From Oryza sativa Japonica Group (lineage: Eukaryota > Streptophyta > Magnoliopsida > Poales > Poaceae), in assembly GCF_034140825.1 (NCBI RefSeq), contig NC_089036.1:5210001-5274000 (forward strand): a DNA stretch of 64,000 nt. Reading direction: 5' to 3'. The translations under genes and the position numbers were made by a program. The notes below the pieces were generated by a model, which saw nothing but the letters and a program-made list of their open reading frames with translations, was not told the DNA's origin and ran no database searches. Shown piece after piece: positions 33,076 through 43,693 of this stretch; the stretch's first letter is position 1, and every line of letters starts with the position of its first letter.

Positions 33076-35437
33076 AACCGAAGAGACGAAGCTGTTCTTG
33101 CTCTCTGCTCCGTGGCATGTTGGGCCGAAGCCTTCTGGGTGGGCCAATGTATTAGATGGGCCTCTACTCTCAGCATCGGCCTTGTTGGAGCACGAGACGC
33201 GGCCGCCTCGAACCCAGATCGCGGCGCCGTCGTTGCCGGCGACGGCGGACTCCATGCCGGCGGTCACGGCTTTGCTTTAGTTTTCATAAGGGTCAGAAAA
33301 TAAAAGCCGGAGCTTCTCGTGAGCCTGACGTGACAACTGACAACGTTGGGATCTCGTAGTTTTTCTTTACTTTTTCTTACGTCTCATATATATATGTGGT
33401 TACTTGTTAGCATCTCGTGGATTAGGGAATTCAGTTTGTTCAATTGGAGTGTGCATGAAAAGACATATCAACTATACTTACAGAATTTGATCTAATGAAG
33501 TGCATATCAGTTATGACAGTTTATAAGCCAGGCAATTATCATCTCCATGTCAGAAATCAGAATGCAATGCAATGCATAGCCGACAAAAGTATATACCATG
33601 TTCTTTTCTCCAACAAAAATATATACTGGTGGCTATGCTTTTCAAATTGCTAAACGGGATATTTGTGCGAAAACTTTATATGTGAAAGTTGTTCTAAAAT
33701 ATCATATTAATCCATTTTTCAAGTTTGTAATAATTAAAACTCAATTAATCACACGTTATTACTACCTCATTTTACGTGAAACAATTAATATTTATCTTTA
33801 TCTTTATCTTTAGCAGATTTTCTGCAAAAGGAAACGAACAAACCAATTCAAAAAATTTCTGATATCTCAATTGAATTATCTGATGACATATCAAATAATT
33901 GTAAACCACTTTATCTGTTTCATACAACCTAAGTCAATCAATCCATTGACCTAATTTATTAGTGAACCTAAAAATAAAATATCTAAAAAAAGGGCATTGT
34001 AACTATAACTATAGTATAATCGAAATGTAATTACATTGTAACTAAACTACGATATATCAGTTACCAATTATAAAATTTGAAGACAATTCCGTACTCACCG
34101 ATTGTTTCGTCCATCCTCTCCATGGCCGATTCGGGAACACGTTGTGTGATTTGGCGTGCACAAGAACACACGCTATCGTTCGTTCGATCGTTGTTGTTAT
34201 CGCAAGAGAATCAGAAAGAGTGTGTTTGGTTGCTCATGTCCTCCTAGCCTGGCACGCATCTCTCATACATACTGAGTTTGACTTGGCTGAGAGAATACAT
34301 GCAGCTGTATCCATAAGTACAGATCCCTCATGCAACCGCATCGCCCTCCTCTCGCGGCCTCGGCAACGGCCGCTGACGCGAGCCGACGCAATCTTCTTCT
34401 CAAACGGAGCCACAGTGCGATCGAGGTGCCGCCGCCTACTTCCATCGACGCTGAGGTCTTGAATTTGTATGTGCATGAGGAGCTCGTTGGAGAGGGTTGA
34501 CGGTTGTTCATGAAAATGCTCTTTGCTCTTTGTATTGAATCCTCTGTGTCTTTTCACAGTCATCTGGACTCAGAACAACAGCCAATTTCAGCGGAGCTTG
34601 TAATGTTCGAAACAGAAGCTGCATTCATGTAGGAGTATGATATACGATGGTGTTTCTGAATATTCTTGGTTTCATAGGTAGAACTTGTGATCTGGAAAAT
34701 TGTATGGTACAAAGATTATCCTCCTTTTTGCCTTGGATTGTTTTCTGTTTGATTACCAATTACATGCAGGTTAAAGTATTTGCAGAACTAGGTGAGAGCA
34801 TTAGGATGTAATATAAAACTTTATATAGGGACAGCAACTCAGATTCTCATAGCACCCATTGTGTTAAATATTTGCCGGGTTGAACCAACTTATCAGTCTT
34901 AACAATTGTTATATTTCTGAAGCTTTCCGAACCAAATATATCATATAGTTTTGCTAAATGAAAGATCAGGAGCCGTGGAGAATAAAGAGGTACTGCCAGT
35001 TAATCTAAAATGCTGAAACAATGCACTGTTCTTTAATACTTTCTATTGTAAATAGAATCCTGAGGGCTGCTCTTCTTATGCTATAACAATAGAGCTAAAA
35101 GAACTAAAACAAACTCAGGTACAAAATGAGCTAGATAAATAACTTGGAGCTTTAGTTTTTTTATTCAGTTAGTCATAACTGCTTATTGATGAAAAATGAC
35201 TTTGTGAAGTTGAAAATGAGCCATGTGATCTTATTTTTCTTCCTCATACAGATCCTATTTTTGGTGAGGTTGAGCGTTCATAATTTAGTAGGCTTTCCCG
35301 ACGATGACCCTTTTATGAATTCGTTGTGCACCGGTAGACAAGTCTCCTTTCCATTGGCAAGGAGTGGTTCTTAGGCTGACAACTCCAAATTGCAACTTAG
35401 CAGCAACTGGTTGGCTCGTCCACAAAACCACCGTTTA
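33076..35437. other. Repeat-rich spacer
   Basis: Contains a dispersed repeat at 33638-33800 and, at about 34215-34260, GTGTGTTTGGTTGCTCATG-type text resembling a MITE end. Open frames at 34142-34560 have no domain and no promoter support. No gene called. Confidence 0.35.
33638..33800. repeat. Dispersed rice repeat, copy 1
   Basis: The words TTGCTAAACGG, GCGAAAACTTTATATG, GTTGTTCTAAAATATCA and AAAACTCAATTAAT recur in the same order at 60120-60265. This is a common rice interspersed repeat; its superfamily is not evident from these fragments. Confidence 0.7.
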
Positions 35438-35795
35438 GGGTAGTCCCAACCCATAGTATCCGTAAGCAGTGTCTATGGTGCCACATCACAATAGAAACTA
35501 CACTCTACAACCTATGGTTTCTTAAAGTGGGCCATTAATAAATACATCATCTCTCTTCTCTACCAATCATATTCATTCTTCATCTATTATGAAGACACTA
35601 TTCTCTCCCAATACAAAACTTGATAGTGTCTAGTGCATAGGTTCTCATGTTGAAGCTATGTCTTGCATGAGACCCAGTTTCTTTCTCTCTTTACTCTCTC
35701 TCTTAATTAATATAGTGCCACATAAGCTAAAAGTCCTACATGGCAATGTAGTTAATGCCATAGACACCATCCTAGGTGGAGGGTTGGGACTGCCC
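35438..35795. mobile_element. Tourist (PIF/Harbinger) MITE
   Basis: Ends GGGTAGTCCCAACCC and GGGTTGGGACTGCCC are inverted repeats, and TTA lies on both sides (35435-35437 and 35796-35798). 358 bp, no coding capacity. Confidence 0.85.
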
Positions 35796-35798
35796 TTA

Positions 35799-36101
35799 AG
35801 GCATATACAATAGTTTTTATTAGCGGTCTCTCTTTATTGTCATGCAAACATATTTAGTGACGTGGAAGAGAGAGGAAGAAGGAAATAGAAAGATGGTTGC
35901 TACGCATGACAACGGCATAGAGTCGACTCTTAGCATTTATTAGGAAATTTTTCGTTGCATTGAGTCTAATAAAGAAAAGATAACTAGTAAGAAAGTATTT
36001 TGGTACATTAATGATTAGAGACCGTATTATCTTAACTATTGTAACATGATAGCATCTAATTAACGTAGAGATCATACCGGTCTCTACTTTTGTAGGTGCC
36101 C
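35799..36101. mobile_element. Second Tourist-like MITE, abutting the first
   Basis: It starts AGGCATATACAATAG right after the TTA of the previous element and ends TTTTGTAGGTGCCC followed by TTA (36102-36104). The ends are imperfect inverted repeats. About 303 bp. Confidence 0.65.
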
Positions 36102-36355
36102 TTAGCAGTTGTGCTGAAGGAAATCGAGAAAATTGTTTGAAGTTGTAGTTCAACTCAGCCTTAGATGACCTGTAGATTTTTTTTTTGGGGGAGGGGGGGA
36201 GGGGTAGTGGTGAGGTGGAGTCCAGATTCTATTTGTCAATTTAAATTTAAATGCCTTTTGTAAATTACAAAATCTTAGCTAGACAATTTGGCATTCATGG
36301 ACATAATGAAAGCACACGGAGGTTAATTGTTTTCTTTTGATATGTTATAGATAAC

Positions 36356-36737
36356 GGGAGCGTATCCTATGCACACAAGCCCTCGCGTGTACACACCGTA
36401 TACACCAATTAAAAATTATCAAAAAAAATTCTAGGAAAATTCATACATGTACTTTCAATAGTATTACATTTACGTGCAAAGTCGCATCTTCAAATTTATT
36501 CTACATAGAGAATAACAAAAAAGATAAAATTCTGACAAAATTGCAACCTTAAAACGGTTAGATTTTTTGTTTTTTTTGTTACGGCTAAAATATAATGAAT
36601 TTGACGTTAAGATTTTAACCCTAGGTGTAATACAATTGAAAGTATGTGTATGATTTTTTCTAGATTTTTTGGTGATATTTTTTAGTTGGTGTGCACGTGT
36701 GTACACGTGAGGACCTGTGTGTATATGATATGTTGCC
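36356..36737. mobile_element. Mutator-type MITE with near-palindromic structure
   Basis: Two arms of roughly 125 bp are inverted copies (left GGGAGCGTATCCTATGCACA; right arm inverted GGCAACATATCATATACACA; both then CACGTGTACAC-like). A perfect 9-bp duplication ATAGATAAC flanks it at 36347-36355 and 36738-36746. RNA from it would fold into a long hairpin. Confidence 0.87.
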
Positions 36738-36868
36738 ATAGATAACACATACATATAGTTATCATTTGTCTTGCATAATCATTGCTGAGTTCAATCAAAG
36801 ATTTCATTTTGTTCAGTTTTTAAAGAAAAGTACACATGGCAACGCTTTTATCTATAATTCTTTTTTAT

Positions 36869-37130
36869 CCCATGGCAAAGCACGGGCATTATTGCTACTC
36901 TTTATCTCTACTATTATAAAAACTAAAATGTTTTTACCGGTATTTTGGTACGTCATCCATATATGAGTCGGTTTTTACGTTCGTTTGCTTTTGGAAATAG
37001 ATATCCATATTTGAGTCAGTTTTAAGATCGTTCACTTTTGATAATACCAAAGGAATCATATAAGAAATATGTTTAAAAAAACTCGCATGTTAACTTAAGA
37101 CGATCGGACACCTAACTGCAGCTCATGTTT
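36869..37130. mobile_element. Helitron-like 3' end followed by a Helitron-like 5' end
   Basis: A hairpin-like CCCATGGCAAAGCACGGG followed by CATTATTGCTAC (36869-36896) resembles a worn Helitron 3' end. Eight bases later TCTCTACTATTATAAAAAC (36905 on) matches rice Helitron 5' starts, with typical internal text TACGTCATCCATATATGAG. The second element's 3' end is not found. Confidence 0.5.
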
Positions 37131-37235
37131 TTTTAAATATATATATATTGAGTGAATTGCATTTACCAAAGTTACAAGTTGGACAAGGGTTAAACATCCA
37201 TTTTTTTACTTTGGGCTAGATATCTTTGCAAAATA

Positions 37236-37470
37236 TTCCCTCTATCCCAAAATGTTTGACGCCATTGACTTTTTTAAATATGTTTGACCGTTCGTCTTAT
37301 TCAAAAAATTTAAGTAATTATTAATTATTTTCCTATCATTTGATTTATTGTTAAATATACTTTTATGTATATATATAGTTTTACACATTCCACAAAAGTT
37401 TTTGGATAAGACGAACGGTTAAACATATTTAAAAAAATCAACGGCGTCAAATATTTAGGGAAGGAGGGGG
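37236..37470. mobile_element. Stowaway MITE
   Basis: Long inverted arms run TTCCCTCTATCCCAAAATGT to AGGGAAGGAGGGG, with GACCGTTCGTCTTAT matching ATAAGACGAACGGTT inside. TA flanks both sides (37234-37235, 37471-37472). 235 bp. Confidence 0.88.
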
Positions 37471-37472
37471 TA

Positions 37473-38360
37473 TTTTACTTTCAACCTCTAGCTTCTCTCT
37501 CCTGCGTCTCTCCTCCAAGAGCCACTGTGAACCACTGAGTCAGAGCAAGGCAGGTCGAGCTCAAGCTTTGCCATGCCCATACATACAAAGCTCTTCTTGC
37601 TGATGCTTGGAAAAAAAGAAAGAATAAGGTCTCCTCGCAGGTTTCGATCTCCATGCTCCCCAATATCAAGCTTTGCCTCCTCCATTATTCCCAACTCGAG
37701 CTTCAACTCTTTTTCTGCCTCAAAGCTCGAGCTATACCTCCTCTGCTGCTTGAGCTCGAGCTCCAACAGTCCAACTCCACCACCTTTAACTCGAGCTCCG
37801 TCAATCCCTTATATTCTCCATCGCCTCAAACTCCAGCCCCGTCTCTTTCTCCATGCTCCTGACATCAAACCATGAGTTCAAATTTTTGGTAGTTCAAAGC
37901 CTATGTGCTCAGGCTTGTCAAGTAGCGGAGTGCAGTTCGAGGTGGCTAGAGATTGGGGAAGAGGAGCTTGTCTGTGTGAGGACGAAATAAGCTCACTGGA
38001 GACATGCACGGAATAAAGCCTGGAAGACTGCTCAGGAAGAAGATGATGTGTTGGTTACTGACATGTGGACCAATAGCCTCAAATGCAAAATTTGGTAACA
38101 AAATCTAGCCCTAAGTGAAAATATTTACCTATACCCGGTCCAATATGTAAGCAAGGTAATAAAAATTGGTCCAAAGTGTAATTCTCTCTATATAGTATCC
38201 CACGTTAAATTTCATCTTAACTAAACCATATACTCAGTTAACCATGTTAAATTTCATCTTAATAACAATAAGATTAAAATAAACTTCACCGTATTTTTTC
38301 TAGTAATTACAAACATTGGAATTTTCTAGTAATTACAAACATTGGAACTGAGTTTTGGTT
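37473..38360. other. Spacer with GCTCGAGCT-rich segment
   Basis: Between 37550 and 37800 the word CTCGAGCT recurs many times. A minus-strand frame of 92 codons (37766-37488) reads as repeated LELxL motifs. No domain, promoter or splice context supports a gene; it may be a transposon or captured gene fragment. Confidence 0.3.
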
Positions 38361-38600
38361 GGGGTGCGCCGGCCCGGGCAGCAGTGCAACACCTCGGCAA
38401 CGCGCAAGGGCCCTAGTGGCAGAACCACTAATGGGCCTTTCCCCATAAAAAAATATTTGGATACAGAAGCAGGCCATGCGAACATGGCCCACATATCCGA
38501 TATTAAACTCGATATAAAGTTGAGGGACTCAAAGTGAACTTATTCCAGTATGTTCTGAACTTATTCAAGAATAAGATCAGAACATACATTAATCTTATCT
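38361..38600 (-). pseudogene. U2 snRNA pseudogene with retained promoter
   Basis: The 3' two thirds of U2 are recognisable on the minus strand (TTTAATATCGGATATGTGGGCC, the Sm-like ATTTTTTTATG, then GCACTGCTGCCCGGGCCG and GCGCACCCC). The first 50 or so bases are scrambled: only traces such as GGCTGAGATAAG remain, and about 60 bp of foreign sequence (AAGTTCACTTTGAGTCCCTC) interrupts it. The branch-point pairing region GTAGTA is lost, so no working U2 can be made. Its USE and TATA remain upstream. Confidence 0.85.
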
Positions 38601-38618
38601 CAGCCCCCGGTCGTCTTC

Positions 38619-38668
38619 TTATACCCGCTCCCCGCCTCCTCCCGCTCAGAATCGGCGAGGTGGTACTA
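38619..38668 (-). promoter_or_regulatory. U2-type promoter of the pseudogene, next to SWI3B
   Basis: USE TAGTACCACCTCG (38656-38668) and TATAA (38619-38623) are intact and 32 bp apart. The block lies 140 bp upstream of the SWI3B start codon on the opposite strand. GGGCCC and GGGCC motifs at 38717-38740 may serve both directions. Confidence 0.75.
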
Positions 38669-38808
38669 AACCGAGACCACGAAACCGCCCTCCCGCTCTC
38701 TGCCGCGTTGGTCGGTTGGGCCCAATCCTCTTGGTGGGCCGCGGCTTGATAGGCTCCACTGCGGGTGAAGCCCAAGACGAACACGAGACGCGGCTGTCTC
38801 GAGCTCTC

Positions 38809-41800
38809 ATGGCCACGCCGTCGATGCCAGCGCCGGCGGCCGAGGCGGCGGCGGCGGCGACTACGGCGACGGCGAACTCCATGCCTCTCGCTCCGCCGCA
38901 GCCGCCGTCCTCGGGGGCGCCGTTCTCCCAGCCCCCCTCGACGGCAGGCACCGTCAAGACGGAGGCCCCTCCGCCGCCATCCACCTCGGCTTCCTCAGCC
39001 GCCTCCGCCGCCGCCCCCGCCCCTGCCGCCGCCGCCGCCGCCGCCGCGGCCGAGGAGTCGCCCTGCACCATCACCATCCCGAGCTATTCAGGTAACCCCC
39101 TCCATCGCCCCCACCTTGTTGTGACGAGGCTGAACTGAGACCTGAAACCCTAGCTTCCCTCTTCGCCAGCGTGGTTCTCCTACGACTCCATCCACGAGAC
39201 CGAGCGCCGCCTCATGCCGGAGTTCTTCGAAGGGGAGGCGGCGGCGGCGTCCGGGTCCAGGGGCCCGGAGGCTTACAAGTACTACCGTGACACCCTCGTG
39301 AGGAGGTTCCGGGCGCGGCCGGGGCGGCGGCTGACGCTCACCGAGGCCAGGCGTGGGCTCGTCGGAGATGTCGGCTCCGTGCGTCGCGTGTTCGACTTCC
39401 TTGAGGAATGGGGGCTGATAAACTATGGAGCTTCGCCGTCGGGAGCGAAGCAGGGGAGAGATAAGAAAGAGGAGGCAGCGTTATCGCAGTCCTCTTTGCC
39501 GATTGGGGCAACAATGCCCAGTAAGCTTTGCACCGGGTGCCGCACCGTGTGCGGGCTTGCTTATTTCTCTTGTGAGAAGGTGAGTGATTTGCTCTTGTTT
39601 TGATTTGCGGATGAGTTATTTATGCAGTGCTGTGTACAGTTGTATTACAAGTTTGTCAATGTGTATGCATCGTTTACCACTGTAGAATTATCTTAGCTGT
39701 TTTTCACGAATTATTTCTGATAAGCTATGACAGCGCTTGGCTGTTGATACGGGAAGTGGTAAATATTTTTTCGAATGGAAAAAAAAAAGAGGATACCAAG
39801 GCAGAACTTGGTATCTAATTAGTAGAAAAGAAAGAAGCAGCAAAAACCTTGGTATCTAATTAGTAGAAAAGAAAGAAACACCAAAGTTAAGCTTAAGAGT
39901 ATTTGAACTTGGGTGGTGGGAGCATCCAAGCCTCCCACCTACTGCGCAGTGTTGTAAATATTCAGATGTTTAGTTTCTTATGGAATGGAACAAAGGGTCT
40001 CTTCTTTTGCAGTTATGAGTTTACGCATTTGTAAACAAATATATTTGGTGGGTGTGGAGATGTTTTCGGCTGCAATGATTTGGTTTAGCTAGTTTTGGCA
40101 TGTCCCGTAGGAAGGGCAGGACAGATGAGCAGACAAAGTTGTTGACAAATAGTCTGATATATACTTTGTTTTGGTAACTATTGTGTTTAGTTTCTTATGA
40201 AATTATAAATTGAGAGGGTAATCAAACATGTGTGCTGCAAATTTCTACACAAATTGAGGTCTTTAGGTTTGTAAAACTCATGGTTTCAATTAGACAGTAA
40301 GAGTGCAAATATTTCCAGATTGCACTTATTCAGTTCAGAGCTTGCCCTTCTTACCGGAACAACAGTCCATTTGGCTTTACCTATGTTTTGTTGAAACTCC
40401 ATGATGTGGTTTGGGTATTGAGAAAAGGGGATATCTGCGGCTCTGAGCAGTTGTTCTTGAAACCAACAATAGTCTTGTTCCCTGTGAAAGGCAGTTCTGG
40501 GTATCCGTGTTCTTGCAACCTTTGTTATTTTGTTTGGTATTTTCTTAGGCACCTTCCTAGCAAAGTTTACCAGAGGCAATAAATTCCAACTATATGGATT
40601 GACTGCCTAACAGAGCATGTTAGATAATACTAGCAACCAACTTATCTCTTTGCCTTCTTTCTTGTGGCCAAGGACAATCAAGCACAACTTTGCTGCTTGC
40701 TGCGGTGATCTAGCATGCAAGCGCCAGTCTCTCACAAAAGCGTGCACGACAGCTCATTTGTCCATTGCTTGTTAAGGAGGTGGCCAGTAACTCATTTTGA
40801 ACAAGTATACTCTTTGCAGTCGTGTTTTACCAATTACCATTAAGAAAAGTATTTGCAAACGATTATAATAACTTAGTGACACTTTTAAGTCTGGGAAGTT
40901 CATTGCTAGTCACGCAAACTTTATACGTCAGTTGAGATACTGTCGTCATATATCATCCTGGTGTATTTTGAAAGTCTCATTAATTCCTTGTATCTTTTAA
41001 TTGGAAACACTACTAAACTCCTTAAATTCTGCTTATGACCAGGCAGATATAAGCCTCTGTGCTAGATGCTATGTCCGTGCCAATTACCGGCCAGGTCTTA
41101 CTTCGGCAGACTTCAAGCGAATTGAAATTACTGAGGACGCAAAATCAGATTGGACAGATAAAGAAACTCTTCACCTTCTTGAGGCCGTCCTGCATTATGG
41201 GGAAGACTGGAAAAAGGTTTCTCATCATGTTGGTAGTCGATCAGAAAAGGACTGCATTGCTAGATTCACCCGATTACCTTTTGGGGAACAGTTCATGGGA
41301 CCCAAGGAGGACAAAATTCAGTTTGGGAATGATTGTGATCTCAATGAAGAATCTGGATCACATATCTCAAAACGACTACGCCTCACGCCACTGGCTGATG
41401 CTAGCAATCCAATCATGGCCCAGGTCTGTATCAGTAATTATCCATTTGAAGTTAATTGTTGTTATATCTTGACTTCTTGATTATGCGATACACTTGTAGC
41501 TTATACTTGGAACAAAGACTGCAACGTGCAAGCTTGCAACCATAGTTGCCAAGAAAACTATATTTGTAAATTCTAACTGAGAGACGTGACATCTATTATC
41601 TAAGAATGTCACTTCGGCTGGAACATCACAGTTAATCCTATATTCAAGTCAATAGTTGCTATGTGCTTTTCTTATGTAGCAGGTTTTTGAATATGGGTAA
41701 CAATTGATGCGGCAAACTGACTAATAGCATTGTTTTCCCAGGTTGCGTTCTTGTCAGCCATTGTTGGTTCAGATGTTGCTGTAGCTGCAGGGCAAGCAGC

Positions 41801-42544
41801 TATTTCTGCACAGTCCCAGGTTGATATAAGTGCCAGCGAGACTGATTCTTCTATCAACATCAGCAAGGAAGAAGGTACCAGCTCTGCTCTCTAATACATG
41901 TGCTTGGCACTTACTTAGACTGCTTCTGTGATTCCATCACATTGATTGTTGTATACTTGTATTATTGGCAAAACATATGCTGGTGTGCACATAACTGTTC
42001 AGATATCAATGATTAGTGAGTGTTGTAACAGCTTCAGGGTGCAAATAATGCGCGAGAGAAAATGATGTGCAAATACCTGCAATATTTTGAAAAGATCTTT
42101 TCACTAAATTAGTGTCTTGTACAGAATCTTCTTGCACAAATGGTCTTTCAGCCAATGATTTGCTCAAAGAGGCGTCTGCCAACGCACAAGTACAACTTGA
42201 AAAGGAACGGAAGGCTATAGAGCAGTCTTTATCTGACATAGTGGGTGTTCAGGTAGGGCGCCACGAAAATTCCTGAGATAACCACATTGAATTTCGAGGC
42301 TTATATTGACTTCTTGATATCTCCTGTTTAAAATTATTTTCAGATGAAGGAAATCCAGGATAAAATACGTCGTTTCGAGCAGAAGGAGCTGCTGATGGAG
42401 AAAGAGAGGAAGCAACTCCACTGCTTGAAGGAATTGCTCTTTTCTGATCAGCTAGCTGTTGTGCAGCACCAACGCAGGCCCCCGGCTGTCACCACAGAGA
42501 GCAAGGACGATGAGAAACCGAAGCCCGTTATCAGCATAAGTTGA
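38809..42544 (+). CDS. SWI3B: SWI/SNF complex subunit SWI3B homologue
   Basis: SWI3 proteins are core scaffold subunits of SWI/SNF chromatin remodellers in the nucleus. Six exons: 38809-39091, 39170-39579, 41043-41423, 41742-41874, 42125-42252 and 42344-42544, total 1,536 nt, 511 aa. After an Ala/Pro-rich N-terminus, the SWIRM domain spans about residues 88-190 (IPSYSAWFSYDSIHETERR, VRRVFDFLEEWGLINY). A ZZ-like finger follows (CTGCRTVCGLAYFSCEK, CARCYV), then SANT at about 266-315 (DWTDKETLHLLEAVLHYGED, RSEKDCIARFTRLPFGEQF), LTPLADASNPIMAQ, and a C-terminal coiled coil (MKEIQDKIRRFEQKELLMEK). Domain order and many words match Arabidopsis SWI3B; SWI3A is the main alternative. Start is the first in-frame ATG. 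Confidence 0.93.
39768..39953 (-). mobile_element. p-SINE-like SINE in SWI3B intron 2
   Basis: On the minus strand it starts ACTGCGCAGTAGGTGGGAGG, contains a box B-like AGTTCAAATAC, and ends in a T-run (CTCTTTTTTTTTCC). Flanks carry the 9-bp duplication GTAAATATT at 39759-39767 and 39954-39962. Two copies of a 41-bp unit (CTTGGTATCTAATTAGTAG) make it longer than usual. Confidence 0.65.
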
Positions 42545-42880
42545 TTCTAGCCGAGCTTCGTCAATTGACATGGCATTAGTATGATACAATGCAATCCTGT
42601 GATGTAGCCCGACTTTTTGACAGCTTTAGGTAGTAGAATATTCAAAAACTGTGATTAGCTGTAGTATGATTGTATGAATGGTGTTTGATTAAACTCTTTG
42701 CAGTCCAGCTAATGAAATGGTGTGTTCTTGTTGAGTTCGAATGACGTACTATTATACAGTATGTGTTATTATTTCTAGCTTTGTACTAGAAGCATTGAAG
42801 GGTCAGCATTGGATATAGTACAAATCAAGCCTCATGCTTTACTGTAGCAGCAATACATACAAATCGTTGCAATACCCTTA

Positions 42881-43214
42881 GGTGGTGTTTGGATCCAGGG
42901 ACTTAACTTTAGTCTATGTATTTAGACACTAATTTAGAGTATTAAATATAGACTACTTACAAAACTAATTATATAAATGAAAACTAATTTGCGAGACAAA
43001 TTTTTAAAGCCTAATTAATCCATAATTAGAGAATGTTTACTGTAGCATCACATAGGCTAATCATGGATTAATTAGGCTCAATAGATTCGTCTCGCGAATT
43101 AGTCTAAGATTATGGATGGGTTTTATTAATAGTCTACATTTAATATTTATAATTAGTGTTTAAACATTCGATGTGATGGGGACTTAAAAGTTTTAGTCCC
43201 ATCTAAACAAGGTC
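42881..43214. mobile_element. Tourist (PIF/Harbinger) MITE
   Basis: Ends GGTGGTGTTTGGATCC and inverted GACCTTGTTTAGATGG form the terminal repeats, with TTA on both sides (42878-42880 and 43215-43217). The interior has the familiar rice words GATTCGTCTCGCGAATTAG and TAATTAGGCTC. 334 bp, between the SWI3B and citrate synthase 3' ends. Confidence 0.87.
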
Positions 43215-43693
43215 TTAATAAACTTGTCTGACACAAAGCGTAGGCACCATTAAGATTTCCAAATGCTGGTAGGTGGAGATGAACCAGCACCAGCAGAAGA
43301 CTGGTGAAAGAAAATGAATTGCACTTGTAAATTCAACAAAAAAAAAATCCTTGAAGAGTAGGTTATATGTACCGTAACCAGCAATTGGTATATTAACTCG
43401 AGCAAACTTAAAATGCTCGAAAAAGTTGTTCAGCAACGAACAAAAAAAAAGCTCTAAGCAAAATAAAACTAATCACATTGTTGCCCAATGGCAGATAAAC
43501 TTTGAGCATACCAACTGACGACGGTTACAAAATCCTACCAGCTGAGAGCATCTTCCTCTTGTTTATTGGCCCGGGGGAAAAAAGGGTAAAATGCGGCTAA
43601 CTCTTTCGAGTTTATGCTCAGTTATTAGCATCAAAGATGCTCAAAGAGTAAAAAAAAAAAAAAAAAAACGCAGCCGTGTAGGCGTGTGTAGCT

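Noticed and set aside
34142-34563. Possible gene at 34.1-34.6 kb on either strand
   Set aside because: Frames of about 100 codons on both strands with no domain, splice site or promoter support.
38361-38600. Third functional U2 gene
   Set aside because: The 5' region that pairs with the branch point is lost and interrupted by foreign sequence.
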